A DNA stretch of 64,000 bases from Corynebacterium striatum ATCC 6940 (lineage in GTDB: Bacteria; Actinomycetota; Actinomycetes; Mycobacteriales; Mycobacteriaceae). The stretch is from positions 87,358-151,357 of the forward strand of contig NZ_GG667528.1 of NCBI RefSeq assembly GCF_000159135.1, in the 5' to 3' direction. A program made the position numbers and the translations under genes. This document shows, piece after piece, positions 37,589 through 49,951 of the stretch. The notes beneath the pieces are model-generated. The model had not been told where the DNA came from and did no database searches. It worked only from the letters and a program-made list of their open reading frames with translations. How positions within the stretch are numbered: position 1 is the stretch's first letter; every line of letters begins with the position of its first letter.

Positions 37589-38350
37589 ATGGTCACTCTT
37601 CACCGCGTGAGCGATGTAGACGAACTCATATCCTCTGCCGCCCTTAAATTCATCGACGTCGTGACGGCGATTCAGGCCCCGGGCGGCGGGCTCCACAATG
37701 ATGGCGTTGCCCGCGTGGTTCTCACTGGCGGCGGCGCTGGCATAGGAACACTCCGCGAACTGGCTCGCCTTGATGCGGCAGCACATGGCCAGAGTGAGGA
37801 CTACCCTGCTCTGGCAATTGACTGGACTCGCGTCCACGTATTCTTCGGTGATGAGCGAAACGTCCCAGTTTCTGATCCTGATTCCAATGAGGGTCAAGCC
37901 CGTGCTGCTCTTCTCCACGAGGTAGGCATTCCTGAGCAACACATCCATGGTCTCGATTTAGGCGCCATCGCCATGGAGCATGCCGCTAAGGCATATGCCG
38001 GCGAGATTGCCGAATTCGCCCCAAACGGCTTCGACCTTCACTTGTTGGGCATGGGCGGCGAGGGGCACATCAACTCGATGTTCCCGCACTCCCCTGCGGT
38101 CCTCGAGGAGGAGGAACTCGTTGTGGCAGTTCACGACTCTCCGAAGCCCCCGGCAGAGCGGGTTACTTTGACCCTGCCTGCGGTTAACCGTTCCCAGCGG
38201 GTGTGGTTCCTAGTGTCCGGTGCTGAAAAGGCTGAGGCTGCGTCTCACATCGTTAAGGGCTCTCCTGCTGTGGAGTGGCCGGCTGCTGGTGCACACGGAA
38301 CCCAGGAGACAATCCTCTTCCTGTCCGATGACGCAGCGGGTGAACTCTAA
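37589..38350 (+). CDS. pgl: 6-Phosphogluconolactonase
   Basis: 253 residues from ATG 37589, preceded by AAGGAT; an upstream in-frame TTG is less likely. Marks are VVLTGGGAGIGTLREL, VFFGDERNVPVSDPDSNEGQ and LLGMGGEGHINSMFP, typical of DevB/Pgl. Hydrolyses 6-phosphogluconolactone, the product of Zwf. Last gene of the pentose phosphate group; two hairpins follow before secG. Confidence 0.96.
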   Translation: MVTLHRVSDVDELISSAALKFIDVVTAIQAPGGGLHNDGVARVVLTGGGAGIGTLRELARLDAAAHGQSEDYPALAIDWTRVHVFFGDERNVPVSDPDSNEGQARAALLHEVGIPEQHIHGLDLGAIAMEHAAKAYAGEIAEFAPNGFDLHLLGMGGEGHINSMFPHSPAVLEEEELVVAVHDSPKPPAERVTLTLPAVNRSQRVWFLVSGAEKAEAASHIVKGSPAVEWPAAGAHGTQETILFLSDDAAGEL

Positions 38351-38374
38351 CAACTCGTTGAGAGATCTGCGTAT

Positions 38375-38423
38375 CTGCCAACGAAGCGCCTCCGCAAGCG
38401 CTTTGTGAGCCTTTCGTTGGCAG
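38375..38423. repeat. Long perfect stem-loop after pgl
   Basis: CTGCCAACGAA (38375-38385) and TTCGTTGGCAG (38413-38423) are perfect 11-bp complements. The loop holds a second small stem (AGCG...CGCT). No T-run follows on either strand, so it does not look like a normal terminator; RNA processing, mRNA 3' protection or a protein site are alternatives. Confidence 0.6.
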
Positions 38424-38492
38424 TTATGCACGTTTTAGGGTGGGATATACCGATAGCACGGAGCCCGACAGCTCCGAAGCTAGGCATAGAAA

Positions 38493-38528
38493 AAGCCCGC
38501 GTTGACCATTAACAGTCAACGCGGGCTT
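38493..38528. terminator. Bidirectional terminator between pgl and secG
   Basis: AAGCCCGCGTTGAC (38493-38506) pairs perfectly with GTCAACGCGGGCTT (38515-38528), flanked by AAAA on one side and TTCTT on the other. It serves both pgl and the convergent secG. Confidence 0.9.
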
Positions 38529-38540
38529 CTTCTTACGCGA

Positions 38541-38777
38541 TTAGACGCCGAATGCCTGGATCAGGTTCAGCGCAACGATGCACGCCAACCAGATAATCAC
38601 CATGACAATGGTGTAGCGGTCCAAGTTCTTCTCCACGACCGTGGAGCCCGAAAGGTTGGACTGGACGCCTCCACCGAAAAGGCTGGACAGACCGCCACCC
38701 TTACCCTTGTGCAGGAGAACAAAGATAGACATGAGGATCGCGGCAATCACCAGGATGATTTCCAGGGCCAAGATCAT
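38541..38777 (-). CDS. secG: Preprotein translocase subunit SecG
   Basis: 78 residues with two membrane helices (ILALEIILVIAAILMSIFVL and IVMVIIWLACIVALNL) and the HKGKGGGLSSLFGGG loop characteristic of SecG. It assists SecYEG in protein export. AGAGGA lies 7 nt before the ATG. In C. glutamicum ppc follows secG on this side; here secG is instead followed directly by the terminator and pgl. Confidence 0.95.
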   Translation of the reverse strand: MILALEIILVIAAILMSIFVLLHKGKGGGLSSLFGGGVQSNLSGSTVVEKNLDRYTIVMVIIWLACIVALNLIQAFGV

Positions 38778-38831
38778 AGGATCGTTCCTCTCAAACTTTA
38801 TTAATTAACTCCGGACCACTTTACACCACGA

Positions 38832-38859
38832 CGTGGGCCGGACGATATTCCGACCCACG
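38832..38859 (-). terminator. Hairpin between tpiA and secG
   Basis: CGTGGGCCGGA (38832-38842) pairs with TCCGACCCACG (38849-38859) with one mismatch over a 6-nt loop, 14 bp after the tpiA stop. The following sequence is not T-rich, so partial termination or RNA processing is likely. Confidence 0.5.
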
Positions 38860-38873
38860 CCTAGGTTCCAGAG

Positions 38874-39653
38874 TTAAACTGCAGTCGACGCGTTCGCAGC
38901 GAGCTTGGCGAATTCGTCACCAACGAGTGATGCGCCACCGACCAGGCCGCCGTCAACGTCCGGCTTACCCACAATCTCAGCCACGGAATCAACCTTGACA
39001 GAGCCACCGTAGAGGATTCGGATGCCCTCTGCTACCTCATCGCCTGCAAGCTCACGGACGAGGTCACGGATTGCCGCACATACTTCCTGTGCATCGTCAG
39101 CCGAAGCAACCTTGCCAGTACCGATAGCCCACACTGGTTCGTAAGCAACGACGGTCTTGGAAAGATCCTCAGCGCTCAGACCAGCGAGGGAATTGCGGGT
39201 CTGGTTGACCACGTAGTCAACGTGGGTGCCAGCTTCACGGACATCGAGCGGCTCGCCAACGCAGACGATCGGGCTGATGCCGTTCCTCAGCGCAGCAGCA
39301 GCCTTCTCTGCGACGAGCTCGTCGGTCTCACCGTGGTACTCGCGGCGCTCGGAGTGGCCAACGACAACCCAGGTGCAGCCGAGTGCGGAGAGCATCTTGC
39401 CGGAGACTTCGCCGGTGTAGGCGCCGGACTCGTGCTTGGAGATGTCCTGAGCACCGTAGGTCAGCTCGAGCTTGTCGCCCTCAGAGAGAGTCTGCAGGGT
39501 GCGCAGATCGGTGAACGGAACCATGAAGGCAACGTCGACTTTCTCGTAGTAGTCCTTTGGAAGGGAGAAGTCGAACTTCTGGATGGAAGCGATTGCTTCC
39601 TTGTGATCGAGGTTCATCTTCCAGTTGCCGGCGATAAGTGGCTTACGTGCCAT
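38874..39653 (-). CDS. tpiA: Triosephosphate isomerase
   Basis: 259 residues. Active-site Lys in [11 protein letters not shown], His in [13 protein letters not shown] and Glu in [12 protein letters not shown]; phosphate loop LYGGSVK. It interconverts glyceraldehyde-3-phosphate and dihydroxyacetone phosphate. ATG 39653 with AAAGGAA upstream, 38 bp after the pgk stop in a gap-pgk-tpi cluster. Confidence 0.98.
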   Translation of the reverse strand: MARKPLIAGNWKMNLDHKEAIASIQKFDFSLPKDYYEKVDVAFMVPFTDLRTLQTLSEGDKLELTYGAQDISKHESGAYTGEVSGKMLSALGCTWVVVGHSERREYHGETDELVAEKAAAALRNGISPIVCVGEPLDVREAGTHVDYVVNQTRNSLAGLSAEDLSKTVVAYEPVWAIGTGKVASADDAQEVCAAIRDLVRELAGDEVAEGIRILYGGSVKVDSVAEIVGKPDVDGGLVGGASLVGDEFAKLAANASTAV

Positions 39654-39691
39654 AGTGGGAAATTCCTTTCTTAAAGGGTTTAGTGGCTCGA

Positions 39692-40909
39692 TTAGGACTG
39701 TAGAACCGATACGCCCGGCAGCTCCTTGCCCTCAAGGAACTCGAGGGAAGCGCCACCACCGGTGGAGATGTGGGAGAAGCCGTCCTCATCGAGGCCAAGG
39801 AGGCGGACGGAAGCGGCGGAGTCGCCACCACCGACAACAGTGAAGGAGCCGTTGTTCTTAGTTGCATCGATAATGGACTGAGCGACGCCAGCGGTGCCCT
39901 TGGAGAATGCCTCCATCTCGAACACACCCATTGGGCCGTTCCAGAAGACGGTCTTGGAGGAAGCAATCACCTTGTCGAATTCCTTAACGGACTCTGGCCC
40001 GATGTCTAGGGACATCCAGCCCTCTGGGATGCCGTCGAGGGCGACAACCTTGTTTTCCGCATCAGCGTTGAACTCGGTTGCAGCAATCAGGTCAACTGGC
40101 AGGACAATCTTGTCGCCGAAGCGCTCAAGGAGGTCCTTGCAGTTGTCGATCTGGTCTTCCTGCAGAAGGGAGTTCTGGACGTTGTAGCCCTTAGCTGCTA
40201 GCAGGGTGTAGCACATGCCGCCGCCGATGATGACCTTGTCTGCCTTGCCAGCAAGAGCCTCAATGACGCCGAGCTTGTCAGATACCTTGGCGCCGCCGAG
40301 CACAACGACGTATGGGGACTCAGGCTTTTCAGCAACTGCAGCGAGAGTCTCTACCTCTTTCTGCACGAGCTTGCCGGCGTATGCGGGCAGGCGCTTGGCG
40401 ACGTCGTACACAGAAGCCTGTGCACGGTGGACAACACCGAAACCGTCGGAGACGAATGCACCATTGTCAGCGGCAAGGGCAACGAGCTCGTCTGCGAAAG
40501 CACCGCGCTCTGCCTCGTCCTTAGAGGTCTCACGTGGGTCGAAGCGGACGTTTTCGATGAGCATTACGTCGCCATCGTTAAGGCCGTTGGCACGCTCGTG
40601 AGCGTCTTCACCGGTGACGTCGCCAGCCAGTGCGACGTACTGGCCGAGAGCCTCGGAAAGAGCCTCAGCTACAGGAGCCAGGGAGTACTTCGGGTTGACC
40701 TCACCCTTAGGCCGGCCAAGGTGTGCGGACAGGATAACCTTGGCGCCGCCCTCGACGAGTGCCTTGATGGTAGGCAGCGAAGCGGTGATGCGTCCGGAGT
40801 CGGTGATGTTACCCTCATCGTCCAGTGGGACGTTGAAGTCGGAGCGGACGAGTACGTGGCGGGACTCAACGCCTTCGGCGATGAGATCATCTAGGGTCTT
40901 GAAAGCCAT
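39692..40909 (-). CDS. pgk: Phosphoglycerate kinase
   Basis: 405 residues. Marks are [25 protein letters not shown], and the nucleotide-site [17 protein letters not shown] and [15 protein letters not shown]. It makes ATP from 1,3-bisphosphoglycerate, the Gap product. AAGGAG lies 6 nt before ATG 40909. A terminator stands between it and gap, so pgk may rely on read-through or its own promoter. Confidence 0.98.
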   Translation of the reverse strand: MAFKTLDDLIAEGVESRHVLVRSDFNVPLDDEGNITDSGRITASLPTIKALVEGGAKVILSAHLGRPKGEVNPKYSLAPVAEALSEALGQYVALAGDVTGEDAHERANGLNDGDVMLIENVRFDPRETSKDEAERGAFADELVALAADNGAFVSDGFGVVHRAQASVYDVAKRLPAYAGKLVQKEVETLAAVAEKPESPYVVVLGGAKVSDKLGVIEALAGKADKVIIGGGMCYTLLAAKGYNVQNSLLQEDQIDNCKDLLERFGDKIVLPVDLIAATEFNADAENKVVALDGIPEGWMSLDIGPESVKEFDKVIASSKTVFWNGPMGVFEMEAFSKGTAGVAQSIIDATKNNGSFTVVGGGDSAASVRLLGLDEDGFSHISTGGGASLEFLEGKELPGVSVLQS

Positions 40910-40955
40910 AATTTTCTCCTTAATCGATTTTTAAAAAGAGTTCTATATAAGAATA

Positions 40956-40995
40956 CCGGCCCACGCCTAGCCCAAGTGGGCAAAGTGTGGGCCGG
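40956..40995 (-). terminator. Terminator-like hairpin between gap and pgk
   Basis: CCGGCCCAC (40956-40964) pairs perfectly with GTGGGCCGG (40987-40995); in the minus direction TATTCTTATAT follows. It lies 38 bp downstream of the gap stop and could lower pgk-tpi transcription relative to gap. Confidence 0.65.
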
Positions 40996-41033
40996 TTAAT
41001 CATCCAAGTGAGGTCTTTAGGACTCGCAGCGGA

Positions 41034-42275
<1,242 letters not shown>

Positions 42276-42427
42276 TCACCTGCTTTTGCCCGTATATGTT
42301 GTTTTATGTTGATAAAGGTGGGATATGTCACTCCCCCAGCTTAACGGCAGATAATCAACAATAACGGGAGAATTTCACAGCAAGAAAATTAGCTTCACCG
42401 CCCCGAATGTGACCGTTTTGCCCAATC

Positions 42428-42458
42428 AAAAACCGCCCCATCCGATCGGACAAGGCGG
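42428..42458 (-). terminator. Terminator of the whiA operon
   Basis: In minus direction CCGCC, an inner TCCGATCGGA palindrome and GGCGG form a stem (42433-42458), followed by TTTTT (42428-42432). It lies 33 bp after the whiA stop. Confidence 0.85.
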
Positions 42459-42491
42459 CAGGCAATACTGAATCGAACTAAACCAAAACCT

Positions 42492-43481
42492 TTAGGACTG
42501 GTCGAAAAGATCCTCCGTCACTGAGTCATTGGTGTCGGGAATCTGCAATTCTTCCGCCCGTTTGTCAGCCATCGAAAGCAGGCGGCGAATGCGGCCGGCC
42601 ACCGCGTCCTTGGTCATGGGCGGATCTGCGAGGCGACCTAGCTCCTCGAGTGAGGCTTCACGGTGCTGTACACGCAGACGTCCGGCATCGGCAAGATGTT
42701 CTGGCACGTCATCGCCCAAGATCTCCATCGCACGTTCTACTCGAGCTGCCGCGGTGACTGCGGCGCGCGCCGATCTACGAAGGTTTGCGTCGTCGAAATT
42801 GTCCAAGCGCTTCGAGGTATCGTGTGCCTCGCGCTTTACGCGTTTCTTCTCCCACGTCAAACGAGTTTCTTGCGCACCCATTCGGGTCAGCAAAGCGCCA
42901 ATGGCGTCGCCGTCACGCACGACCACACGGTCTGCCCCCCGGGTTTCTTTCGTCTTAGCGGCGATACCAAGGCGTCGCGCGCACCCCACAAGAGCAAGCG
43001 CCGCCTCTTGGCAAGGGCACAATACTTCCAGAGTGGAAGAACGGCCAGGCTCGGTCAACGCTCCCTGCGCCAAGAATGCGCCACGCCATGCGGCTTCGTT
43101 ATCAGCAATCGAGCCGGAGATCACCTGCGGCGGCAAACCCACCACGGGATGGCCTGAGCGGGTAATCAGGCCGAGACGTCTAGTTAACTCTTTTGCCCCT
43201 GTAGCAATACGCAGCTGAACCCGCGATTTCTTCTGTGAAGTCGCAGGCCCTACGACGTGAGTGCCGACCTTCAGCCCGAAGAGTTCTTCAAGTCCATCAA
43301 CAAAGCGGTCAGCAATACGCTGATTATCAAGCTCAACCTCATAAGCCATCTGATCGCCGCTAATGGTTAACTCGCCGGCAAAGCGCAAAATGGCTGAAAT
43401 CTCCGCAGCTCGTGCGGATTGGCGCGGAACCGAGACTTCAGTGAGTTCGTCCTTGACCTGATCGGTCAATGAAGCAGACAA
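42492..43481 (-). CDS. whiA: WhiA, sporulation/cell-division regulator
   Basis: 329 residues. The best start is TTG 43481 with AAGGGG 7 nt upstream; this gives [19 protein letters not shown], as in homologues, whereas the frame upstream is not conserved. The N-terminal two thirds resemble a LAGLIDADG-type fold and the C-terminal part is a helix-turn-helix ([24 protein letters not shown]). WhiA controls division genes in Actinobacteria. It follows yvcK and rapZ as in nearly all Gram-positives. Confidence 0.93.
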   Translation of the reverse strand: MSASLTDQVKDELTEVSVPRQSARAAEISAILRFAGELTISGDQMAYEVELDNQRIADRFVDGLEELFGLKVGTHVVGPATSQKKSRVQLRIATGAKELTRRLGLITRSGHPVVGLPPQVISGSIADNEAAWRGAFLAQGALTEPGRSSTLEVLCPCQEAALALVGCARRLGIAAKTKETRGADRVVVRDGDAIGALLTRMGAQETRLTWEKKRVKREAHDTSKRLDNFDDANLRRSARAAVTAAARVERAMEILGDDVPEHLADAGRLRVQHREASLEELGRLADPPMTKDAVAGRIRRLLSMADKRAEELQIPDTNDSVTEDLFDQS

Positions 43482-43583
43482 AGTCTTTGCCCCTTTCTTA
43501 AAAGCATTGGAGCGTGTGCCAAGAAGCACACGGCAGGTTTTATAGTTTAGCGAGATACGTTCAATGCCGACGTTTCAGGCCTC

Positions 43584-44549
43584 TTAGCCCTTAACAAGCT
43601 CGCCCAGAGCAACCGACAGCTTCTCCGGGTCATGTTTGTTTGTACTTGCTCCATTTCCGTCTCTTTGGCTAAGGTCCGCGAAGGATGCTTTAGCACCCAA
43701 AACGCTCGCGGCGCGTTGCAAATAGACCCGCTCACTTTCGCTCGGGATTGCGCCTTCATCCACCAAAACTCGGTCGATTCTTAGATTAGGCGCGTGTTGA
43801 GCCAAAACGTGTAAGTGCCTCTCCGCAGAAAAGCCATGCGTCTCCCCTGGCTCAGCCGACAAGTTGAGTACCACAACGCGCAGTGCATGGGAATTACGCA
43901 CTGTATCGACAATTTCCGGGACCAACACATGCGGCAGAACCGAGCTAAACCAAGAGCCAGGGCCGATGGTGATGAGGTCGGCGTCGGCAAGCGCGGCGAC
44001 AGCCTCAGGATTTGCTTCGGGGTACTCAGGAAGGATCCTTACTCTTCGGACTTGACCAGGAGTCGATGCCACCGCGACCTGCCCGCGGACGGCCCGCATA
44101 ATTCGAGGATCGTCATCCAATCCGGCAACCTCAGCTTCGATATCGAGGGGCTGATTAACCACGGGAAGCACTCGACCGTGGGACTCAGTGAGCACCGCTA
44201 CCGCGTCCAGAGCGGCCTGATAATCGCCGAGAACATCGGTAAGCCCGGCAATGAGCAGATTACCCACCGCATGACCGGCCATGGCCCCGTTACCGCCGAA
44301 TCGATGCTGGAGAGTCTGCGCCCACATCTTGCCTGCTTCAGTATCGCCAGACAGGGCCGCCAACGCCATCCGGAGGTCTCCGGGCGGAATGATGTCGAGC
44401 TCACGGCGAAGACGGCCAGAAGAACCACCGTCATCTGCGACCGTGACGATTGCCGAGATTCGTTCAGCATTACTCATTCGCGCGGCTAGAAGGGTTTGGT
44501 AAAGGCCGTGACCGCCACCCAGGCATGCCATGTGTGAAAATCGAGTCAT
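43584..44549 (-). CDS. yvcK: YvcK/CofD-like gluconeogenesis factor
   Basis: 321 residues. Marks are the N-terminal CLGGGHGLYQTL, VTVADDGGSSGRLRREL and ITIGPGSWFSSVLPHVLVPEI. The family binds UDP-sugars and adjusts carbon flow and cell shape (CuvA in mycobacteria). ATG 44549. A UDP-GlcNAc-sensing role together with rapZ would suit, but this is from family knowledge only. Placed between rapZ and whiA. Confidence 0.93.
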   Translation of the reverse strand: MTRFSHMACLGGGHGLYQTLLAARMSNAERISAIVTVADDGGSSGRLRRELDIIPPGDLRMALAALSGDTEAGKMWAQTLQHRFGGNGAMAGHAVGNLLIAGLTDVLGDYQAALDAVAVLTESHGRVLPVVNQPLDIEAEVAGLDDDPRIMRAVRGQVAVASTPGQVRRVRILPEYPEANPEAVAALADADLITIGPGSWFSSVLPHVLVPEIVDTVRNSHALRVVVLNLSAEPGETHGFSAERHLHVLAQHAPNLRIDRVLVDEGAIPSESERVYLQRAASVLGAKASFADLSQRDGNGASTNKHDPEKLSVALGELVKG

Positions 44550-44591
44550 TGGTTCTAAAAGAGCTTTCCGGGTAATGAGATACGGGCGAGA

Positions 44592-45464
44592 TTAATCCCG
44601 CGCAATGTCGCGGTGGAGGGTATTGACATCCAGATCTTCTCGCTGACGCAAGCGGCGAGCAATCTCCTCTGACACAGCGACGGAGCGGTGATGTCCACCT
44701 GTACACCCGACGCCCACGGTTATGAAGTTTTTGCCCTCGTGGCGGTAACCAGCGAGCATGGTCTCAAACATCTCCAAGAAATGCTCGATGAAGTTCTCTG
44801 CAGCAGGGTGGGCGAGGACGTAATCAGAGACAGGTTCATCGGTGCCTCGATATCCGCGTAGTTCCGGAACCCAATAAGGGTTGGGAAGGAATCGCACGTC
44901 GACGACCAAATCCGCGTCTCGTGGGGAGCCGTGTTTGAAGCCGAACGACTCAACGGTGACGTGCTGGGTGTCCTTGCTCATGTCACCAAATGCTGCTTCG
45001 ATGGCACGACGCAGATCATGAATTGACAGGTTTGTGGTGTCGATGATGATGTCGGCGCGCTCGCGCACCTCAGCCACAACCTGGCGCTCTCTCTGGATGC
45101 CGGCCTTGAGCGTGTCATCGCCCTGCAGCGGATGCGTGCGACGAACAGAATCAAAACGGCGGATCAGCACGTCATCGCGCGCATCGAGAAACAGAACCGT
45201 GGGCTTCATGCCCAACTGCGTGACCTCATCAATGGTCTCCAGCAGTGAACCATGAAACATGCGGGAGCGCACATCGGTTACCGCAGCAACCTTCTTGACC
45301 TTCGTCTCTTCCAAGGAACACAGCTTTAGAAGATCCACAATGGCTTTTGGCGGGATGTTATGGGCCACGTAGTAGCCCTTGTCCTCGAGAACCTTAGCTG
45401 CCGAGGTGAGGCCGCCGCCGGACATGCCAGTAATGAAGACCGGCGGTGTTTCTAAGTGCGTCAT
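44592..45464 (-). CDS. rapZ: RapZ-family nucleotide-binding protein
   Basis: 290 residues from ATG 45464; an ATG three codons upstream (45473) is equally possible, since neither has a strong ribosome site. The N-terminal P-loop reads [12 protein letters not shown], where the basic residue expected before Ser/Thr is Leu; related corynebacterial proteins show the same change, so ATP/GTP hydrolysis may be weak. The C-terminal half has [17 protein letters not shown], the family hallmark. In E. coli RapZ controls amino-sugar synthesis by RNA binding; in Actinobacteria the role is unclear. Confidence 0.92.
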   Translation of the reverse strand: MTHLETPPVFITGMSGGGLTSAAKVLEDKGYYVAHNIPPKAIVDLLKLCSLEETKVKKVAAVTDVRSRMFHGSLLETIDEVTQLGMKPTVLFLDARDDVLIRRFDSVRRTHPLQGDDTLKAGIQRERQVVAEVRERADIIIDTTNLSIHDLRRAIEAAFGDMSKDTQHVTVESFGFKHGSPRDADLVVDVRFLPNPYWVPELRGYRGTDEPVSDYVLAHPAAENFIEHFLEMFETMLAGYRHEGKNFITVGVGCTGGHHRSVAVSEEIARRLRQREDLDVNTLHRDIARD

Positions 45465-45509
45465 AGCAACCATCTTAACGCGCCAAAGCTGGAAGGTTCC
45501 TGAAGATTC

Positions 45510-47561
45510 CTAACTATGCAGGTGTTCAAAAACTACGCTGGCCAACTTGGGGCCAAAGCCCTTTACGGCGGCAATTTGCTCGACGCTAGCCTCTTTCAGC
45601 TTCTTCACCGAGCCAAAGTGCTTGACCAGGTCAGTCCTGCGCTGTGGACCCAACCCAGGCACACTGTCCAGCACAGAGGAACGCATGCGTTTGGAGCGCT
45701 GCTGGCGGTGATAGGTAATGGCGAAGCGGTGAGCCTCGTCGCGGATCTGTTGCAGCAAGAACAACGCCTGGGAGTTTCGCGGCAAGATAACTGGCTCATC
45801 GTCACCGGGAACCCAGATCTCTTCCAAGCGCTTGGCCAAGCCGACGAGAGTGACGTCGACAATGCCCAGCTCGTCAAAGACTTCCTGGGCAGCGGCTACC
45901 TGCGGCGCACCGCCATCAACGATGAAGAGCTGCGGCGGATACGCGAAACGACGCCCAGCTTCAGCAGACTCTTCCGTCACCTTCTCGTCAGCGAAGGTCG
46001 ACTCCTCCACCTCTTCGTCTGGGTTGGCCAACTTGTCTTCATTGTGGCGCTTAAAGCGACGCCGCGTGACCTCAGCGATGGAGCCGACGTCGTCTGAGCG
46101 GCCGTCGCCAGCTGCTTCCTTAATGCGATAACGGCGATAGTCCGACTTGCGCGGAAGCCCATCCTCAAAGACCACCAAGGAAGCGACAACGTCCGTGCCT
46201 TGAATGTGGGAAATATCCGTACACTCTATGCGCAAAGGCGCCTGGTCCATGCCCAAGGCCTCCTGAATGTCCTGCAGCGCGGCAGAGCGTGCTGTGATAT
46301 CGCCAACGCGCTTGAGCTTGTGTTGACGAAGCTGCTCCTTGGCGTTCTTCTCCACGGTCTCCATCAGGGATCGCTTGTCGCCGCGCTGGGGCACGCGCAA
46401 GTCCACGTGCGCACCACGCAGCTGCTCCAACAAAGACTTGACCTCAGCTGCCTCGTCCGGCATAGCCTGGACCAGGATTTCTCGTGGGATCACGTTGCCG
46501 AGGTGTTCCTCGGTATGGGACTCCTGATCCACCCCACGCCTATTGAGCGCAGCGTCTTCTTCCAATTCCTGCTTCTGCCTGTCAGCAGCGTCGGAATAGA
46601 ACTGAATGAGGAAGTTCTGCATGAGGGCCGGAAGTCCGGGGTCAGGTTTGCCTTCCTCGAGTGGCTCGAGTGGGGCCTGATCACCAGAGCGCTCCACGAC
46701 CCATCCGCGCTGGCCGCGGATTCGCCCATTGCGTACGTGGAAAATCTGTACCGCTGCTTCTAGCTCATCGGAGCTAAAAGCGATGAGGTCGGCGTCGGTG
46801 CCATCGCCGAACACCACGGCTTGTTGTTCCATGATCTTATTGATGGCGCCCAGGTCGTCGCGCAATCGGGCGGCAAGCTCGAACTCAAGATTCTCCGCAG
46901 CTTCCTCCATGCGCTGGGTCAGCTCGCGGGTTACCTTGCTTGTGTTGCCGTTCATAAAGGAAACCAGCTCGTTGACCGTCTCACGGTGCTCGTCCTTTGA
47001 CACGCGGCCGATACACGGCGCATCGCACTTGCCGATGTAACCCAACAGGCACGGCCGGCCGAGGCGCTCGTGGCGGTTGTATACGCCCTTGGCACAGGTG
47101 CGCATAGGAAAGACGCGGGTCAGTAGGTCTAGGGTCTCGCGTACTGCCCAGGCGTGCGAATAAGGGCCGAAGTAACGCACGCCTTTGCGGCGCGGCCCGC
47201 GATAGAAGAACGCACGTGGAACCGCCTCTCCCACCGAGACCGCCAACATCGGGTACGTCTTGTCGTCGCGATACATGACGTTGAATCGTGGATCGAAACG
47301 CTTAATCCATGTGTATTCCAATTGGAGTGCTTCGACCTCGCTGGCCACCACGGTCCACTCCACCGAAGCCGCCGTGAGCACCATCTGCCTGGTGCGTGGA
47401 TGCAGCTGCGTAATGTCCTGAAAGTAATTGGACAAGCGGGCCCGGAGATTCTTGGCCTTGCCGACGTAGATTACCCTTCGGTTTTCGTCGCGAAACTTAT
47501 AAACGCCCGGTTCCGTGGGTATCGTTCCGGGCGCTGGCCTGTATGTTGTGGGATCAGCCAC
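45510..47561 (-). CDS. uvrC: Excinuclease ABC subunit C
   Basis: 683 residues from GTG 47561 ([15 protein letters not shown]), with AGGA a few bases upstream; the start lies directly after the stop of the PH-domain gene. Domains: GIY-YIG nuclease (GVYKF ... [11 protein letters not shown]), UVR motif (residues about 210-250), RNase H-like nuclease ([16 protein letters not shown] ... [13 protein letters not shown]) and C-terminal helix-hairpin-helix ([20 protein letters not shown]). It makes both cuts in nucleotide excision repair. No LexA box was seen close to it. Confidence 0.97.
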   Translation of the reverse strand: MADPTTYRPAPGTIPTEPGVYKFRDENRRVIYVGKAKNLRARLSNYFQDITQLHPRTRQMVLTAASVEWTVVASEVEALQLEYTWIKRFDPRFNVMYRDDKTYPMLAVSVGEAVPRAFFYRGPRRKGVRYFGPYSHAWAVRETLDLLTRVFPMRTCAKGVYNRHERLGRPCLLGYIGKCDAPCIGRVSKDEHRETVNELVSFMNGNTSKVTRELTQRMEEAAENLEFELAARLRDDLGAINKIMEQQAVVFGDGTDADLIAFSSDELEAAVQIFHVRNGRIRGQRGWVVERSGDQAPLEPLEEGKPDPGLPALMQNFLIQFYSDAADRQKQELEEDAALNRRGVDQESHTEEHLGNVIPREILVQAMPDEAAEVKSLLEQLRGAHVDLRVPQRGDKRSLMETVEKNAKEQLRQHKLKRVGDITARSAALQDIQEALGMDQAPLRIECTDISHIQGTDVVASLVVFEDGLPRKSDYRRYRIKEAAGDGRSDDVGSIAEVTRRRFKRHNEDKLANPDEEVEESTFADEKVTEESAEAGRRFAYPPQLFIVDGGAPQVAAAQEVFDELGIVDVTLVGLAKRLEEIWVPGDDEPVILPRNSQALFLLQQIRDEAHRFAITYHRQQRSKRMRSSVLDSVPGLGPQRRTDLVKHFGSVKKLKEASVEQIAAVKGFGPKLASVVFEHLHS

Positions 47562-47562
47562 G

Positions 47563-48117
47563 TTAGTCCTGCGGCATGTACTTGGCTTCAAGTTCGCGGA
47601 ACTGGCGAACCTTAGTGATTACGTCTTGTTTGTCACCAGACTGCAGTGCCCAGACAGGAACGAACTCGAAATCGGGAAGCTCGATGCGGGCCATACGCTC
47701 CCCCTCTGGGAAGGACAGCCCATACACAACCTGCCATGGGTAGAAACGAGTGCCGACAATATTGCGGACCTCGACTCCGTCCTCGTTAGCCCGCAAGCGT
47801 GGGCGGGTCAGTGCAATCCACGACAAGATGGAAATCAATACGCCGACGCCGGGGAATGCAAACTTATCAATCGTGGTCACCGCCGCACCTGTAAAGGAGA
47901 CGTCCAAGGTAACACCCATAAAGATGTGGATAGCCATGACGAGGACTACCCAACCAATCGCAATCTTGCGTAGGTATGGAGACTTGGTCTCATAAAGCCA
48001 AGGTTTGGTCGACGTCAGCGCAAAAGGGTCCGCGCTGGTGTAGGCCAGAATCTCGGCATCAGATAGGTGCTTGCGAGACGTAGTCTCGCTCGCCTGAGAT
48101 TCGTGTGCGTCCGTCAT
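47563..48117 (-). CDS. PH-domain membrane protein
   Basis: 184 residues: a hydrophilic N-terminus of about 50 residues, two membrane helices ([18 protein letters not shown] and [16 protein letters not shown]), then a bacterial PH-like domain ([27 protein letters not shown]) as in the Rv1417/cg1796 family found between uvrC and ribH. Function unknown; proteins of this kind sit in the membrane with the PH domain inside the cell. It ends 1 bp before the uvrC start. Confidence 0.85.
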   Translation of the reverse strand: MTDAHESQASETTSRKHLSDAEILAYTSADPFALTSTKPWLYETKSPYLRKIAIGWVVLVMAIHIFMGVTLDVSFTGAAVTTIDKFAFPGVGVLISILSWIALTRPRLRANEDGVEVRNIVGTRFYPWQVVYGLSFPEGERMARIELPDFEFVPVWALQSGDKQDVITKVRQFRELEAKYMPQD

Positions 48118-48169
48118 TTAGTCCTTCTTCTCACCTATTTAAGCGTCACTACAGGTTAGGCGCAGGCGT

Positions 48170-48670
<501 letters not shown>

Positions 48671-48677
48671 CTAATTT

Positions 48678-49940
48678 TTAGCTGTGCTCGGAGTCCCACT
48701 GCGCAACCTGCGGCAGATCATGGCCCATACGGTCACGCTTGGTGCGCAGGTAGGTGATGTTGTCTTCATTGGCAGCAACAGCCAGATTAGTGTGCTGGGA
48801 GACGTCGACGCCAAAGCCAAAGAGGCCGTCGCCCTTGTGCGGATTGTTGGTCATCAAGTTGGCGGAAACAATGCCAAGGTCTCGCAAGATCTGGCCCGCA
48901 ACCGAGTACTCGCGTGCGTCTTCGGGCAGTCCCTGTTCGAGGTTGGCCTCGACAGTGTCGAGTCCCTTGTCCTGCAGGTGATAGGCCTTGAGCTTGTTGA
49001 CCAAGCCGATTCCACGACCCTCTTGACCACGCAGGTAGACCACAACCCCCTGTCCGGCCTCCTGCACCGCCTGCAAAGAGGCGTTGAGCTGAGGACCGCA
49101 ATCGCAGCGACGCGAACCAAAAACGTCGCCAGTAAGGCATTCGGAATGCACACGAACGAGCACATTCTCCGCGCCCTTAAGCGCCTCGACGTCGCCTGCG
49201 ACTAAGGCGATATGCTCGCTCTTGTCGACGTCGTGGGTGTAGCCGATTGCAGTAAACACGCCGTGCTCAGTAGGCAGGCGGGCAGACACCGAACGCACGA
49301 TCTGAGTCTCATGGTGGCGGCGCCATTCGATGAGCTGCTCGATCGAAATCATCGACAAACCATGGGTATCTGCGAAACGGCGCAGCTCCGGTGAACGCGC
49401 CATATCGGTCGGGTCTTCTTCCGATACGATCTCGCACAACACGCCCGCCGGACGCAACCCGGCCAGTCGGGCAAGGTCGATGGAAGCCTCAGTGTGGCCG
49501 TCGCGCTCCAGCACGCCGCCGGGTCGAGCAGCCAGCGGAACTACGTGACCAGGGCGAGTGAAATCTCCGATCTCGGAGGTCGGGTCAGCCAGGCGCCGGA
49601 TGGTCTCGGCGCGGGAACCAGCCGAGATACCCGTCGAGCCAGTCGCAGCATCTACCGTGACCGTGTAGGCAGTGTGGCGAACATCTTCGTTAACCGCGAT
49701 CATCGGCGGAAGATTGAGGCGAGCACAATCTTCGGGCATAAGTGGCGCGCAAATATAGCCGGAGGTGTATCGAACCATAAACGCCACGAGCTCCGGAGTC
49801 GCAAGCTCGGCGGCGAAAATCAGATCTCCTTCATTCTCACGGTCTTCATTGTCTACCACCACCACGGCTTTGCCGGCGGCGATGTCAGCAATAGCTTGTT
49901 CAACGGTATCGAGTTTGACGGAAGATTCTGCAGCGGTCAT
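48678..49940 (-). CDS. ribBA: Bifunctional DHBP synthase / GTP cyclohydrolase II
   Basis: 420 residues. The N-terminal half (about 1-205) is 3,4-dihydroxy-2-butanone-4-phosphate synthase with [15 protein letters not shown] and TSGYICAPL. The C-terminal half is GTP cyclohydrolase II with Zn ligands in [26 protein letters not shown] and NNPHKGD. Both opening steps of riboflavin synthesis are therefore in one protein. It follows ribE by 11 bp. Confidence 0.97.
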   Translation of the reverse strand: MTAAESSVKLDTVEQAIADIAAGKAVVVVDNEDRENEGDLIFAAELATPELVAFMVRYTSGYICAPLMPEDCARLNLPPMIAVNEDVRHTAYTVTVDAATGSTGISAGSRAETIRRLADPTSEIGDFTRPGHVVPLAARPGGVLERDGHTEASIDLARLAGLRPAGVLCEIVSEEDPTDMARSPELRRFADTHGLSMISIEQLIEWRRHHETQIVRSVSARLPTEHGVFTAIGYTHDVDKSEHIALVAGDVEALKGAENVLVRVHSECLTGDVFGSRRCDCGPQLNASLQAVQEAGQGVVVYLRGQEGRGIGLVNKLKAYHLQDKGLDTVEANLEQGLPEDAREYSVAGQILRDLGIVSANLMTNNPHKGDGLFGFGVDVSQHTNLAVAANEDNITYLRTKRDRMGHDLPQVAQWDSEHS

Positions 49941-49951
49941 AAAGACTTACT

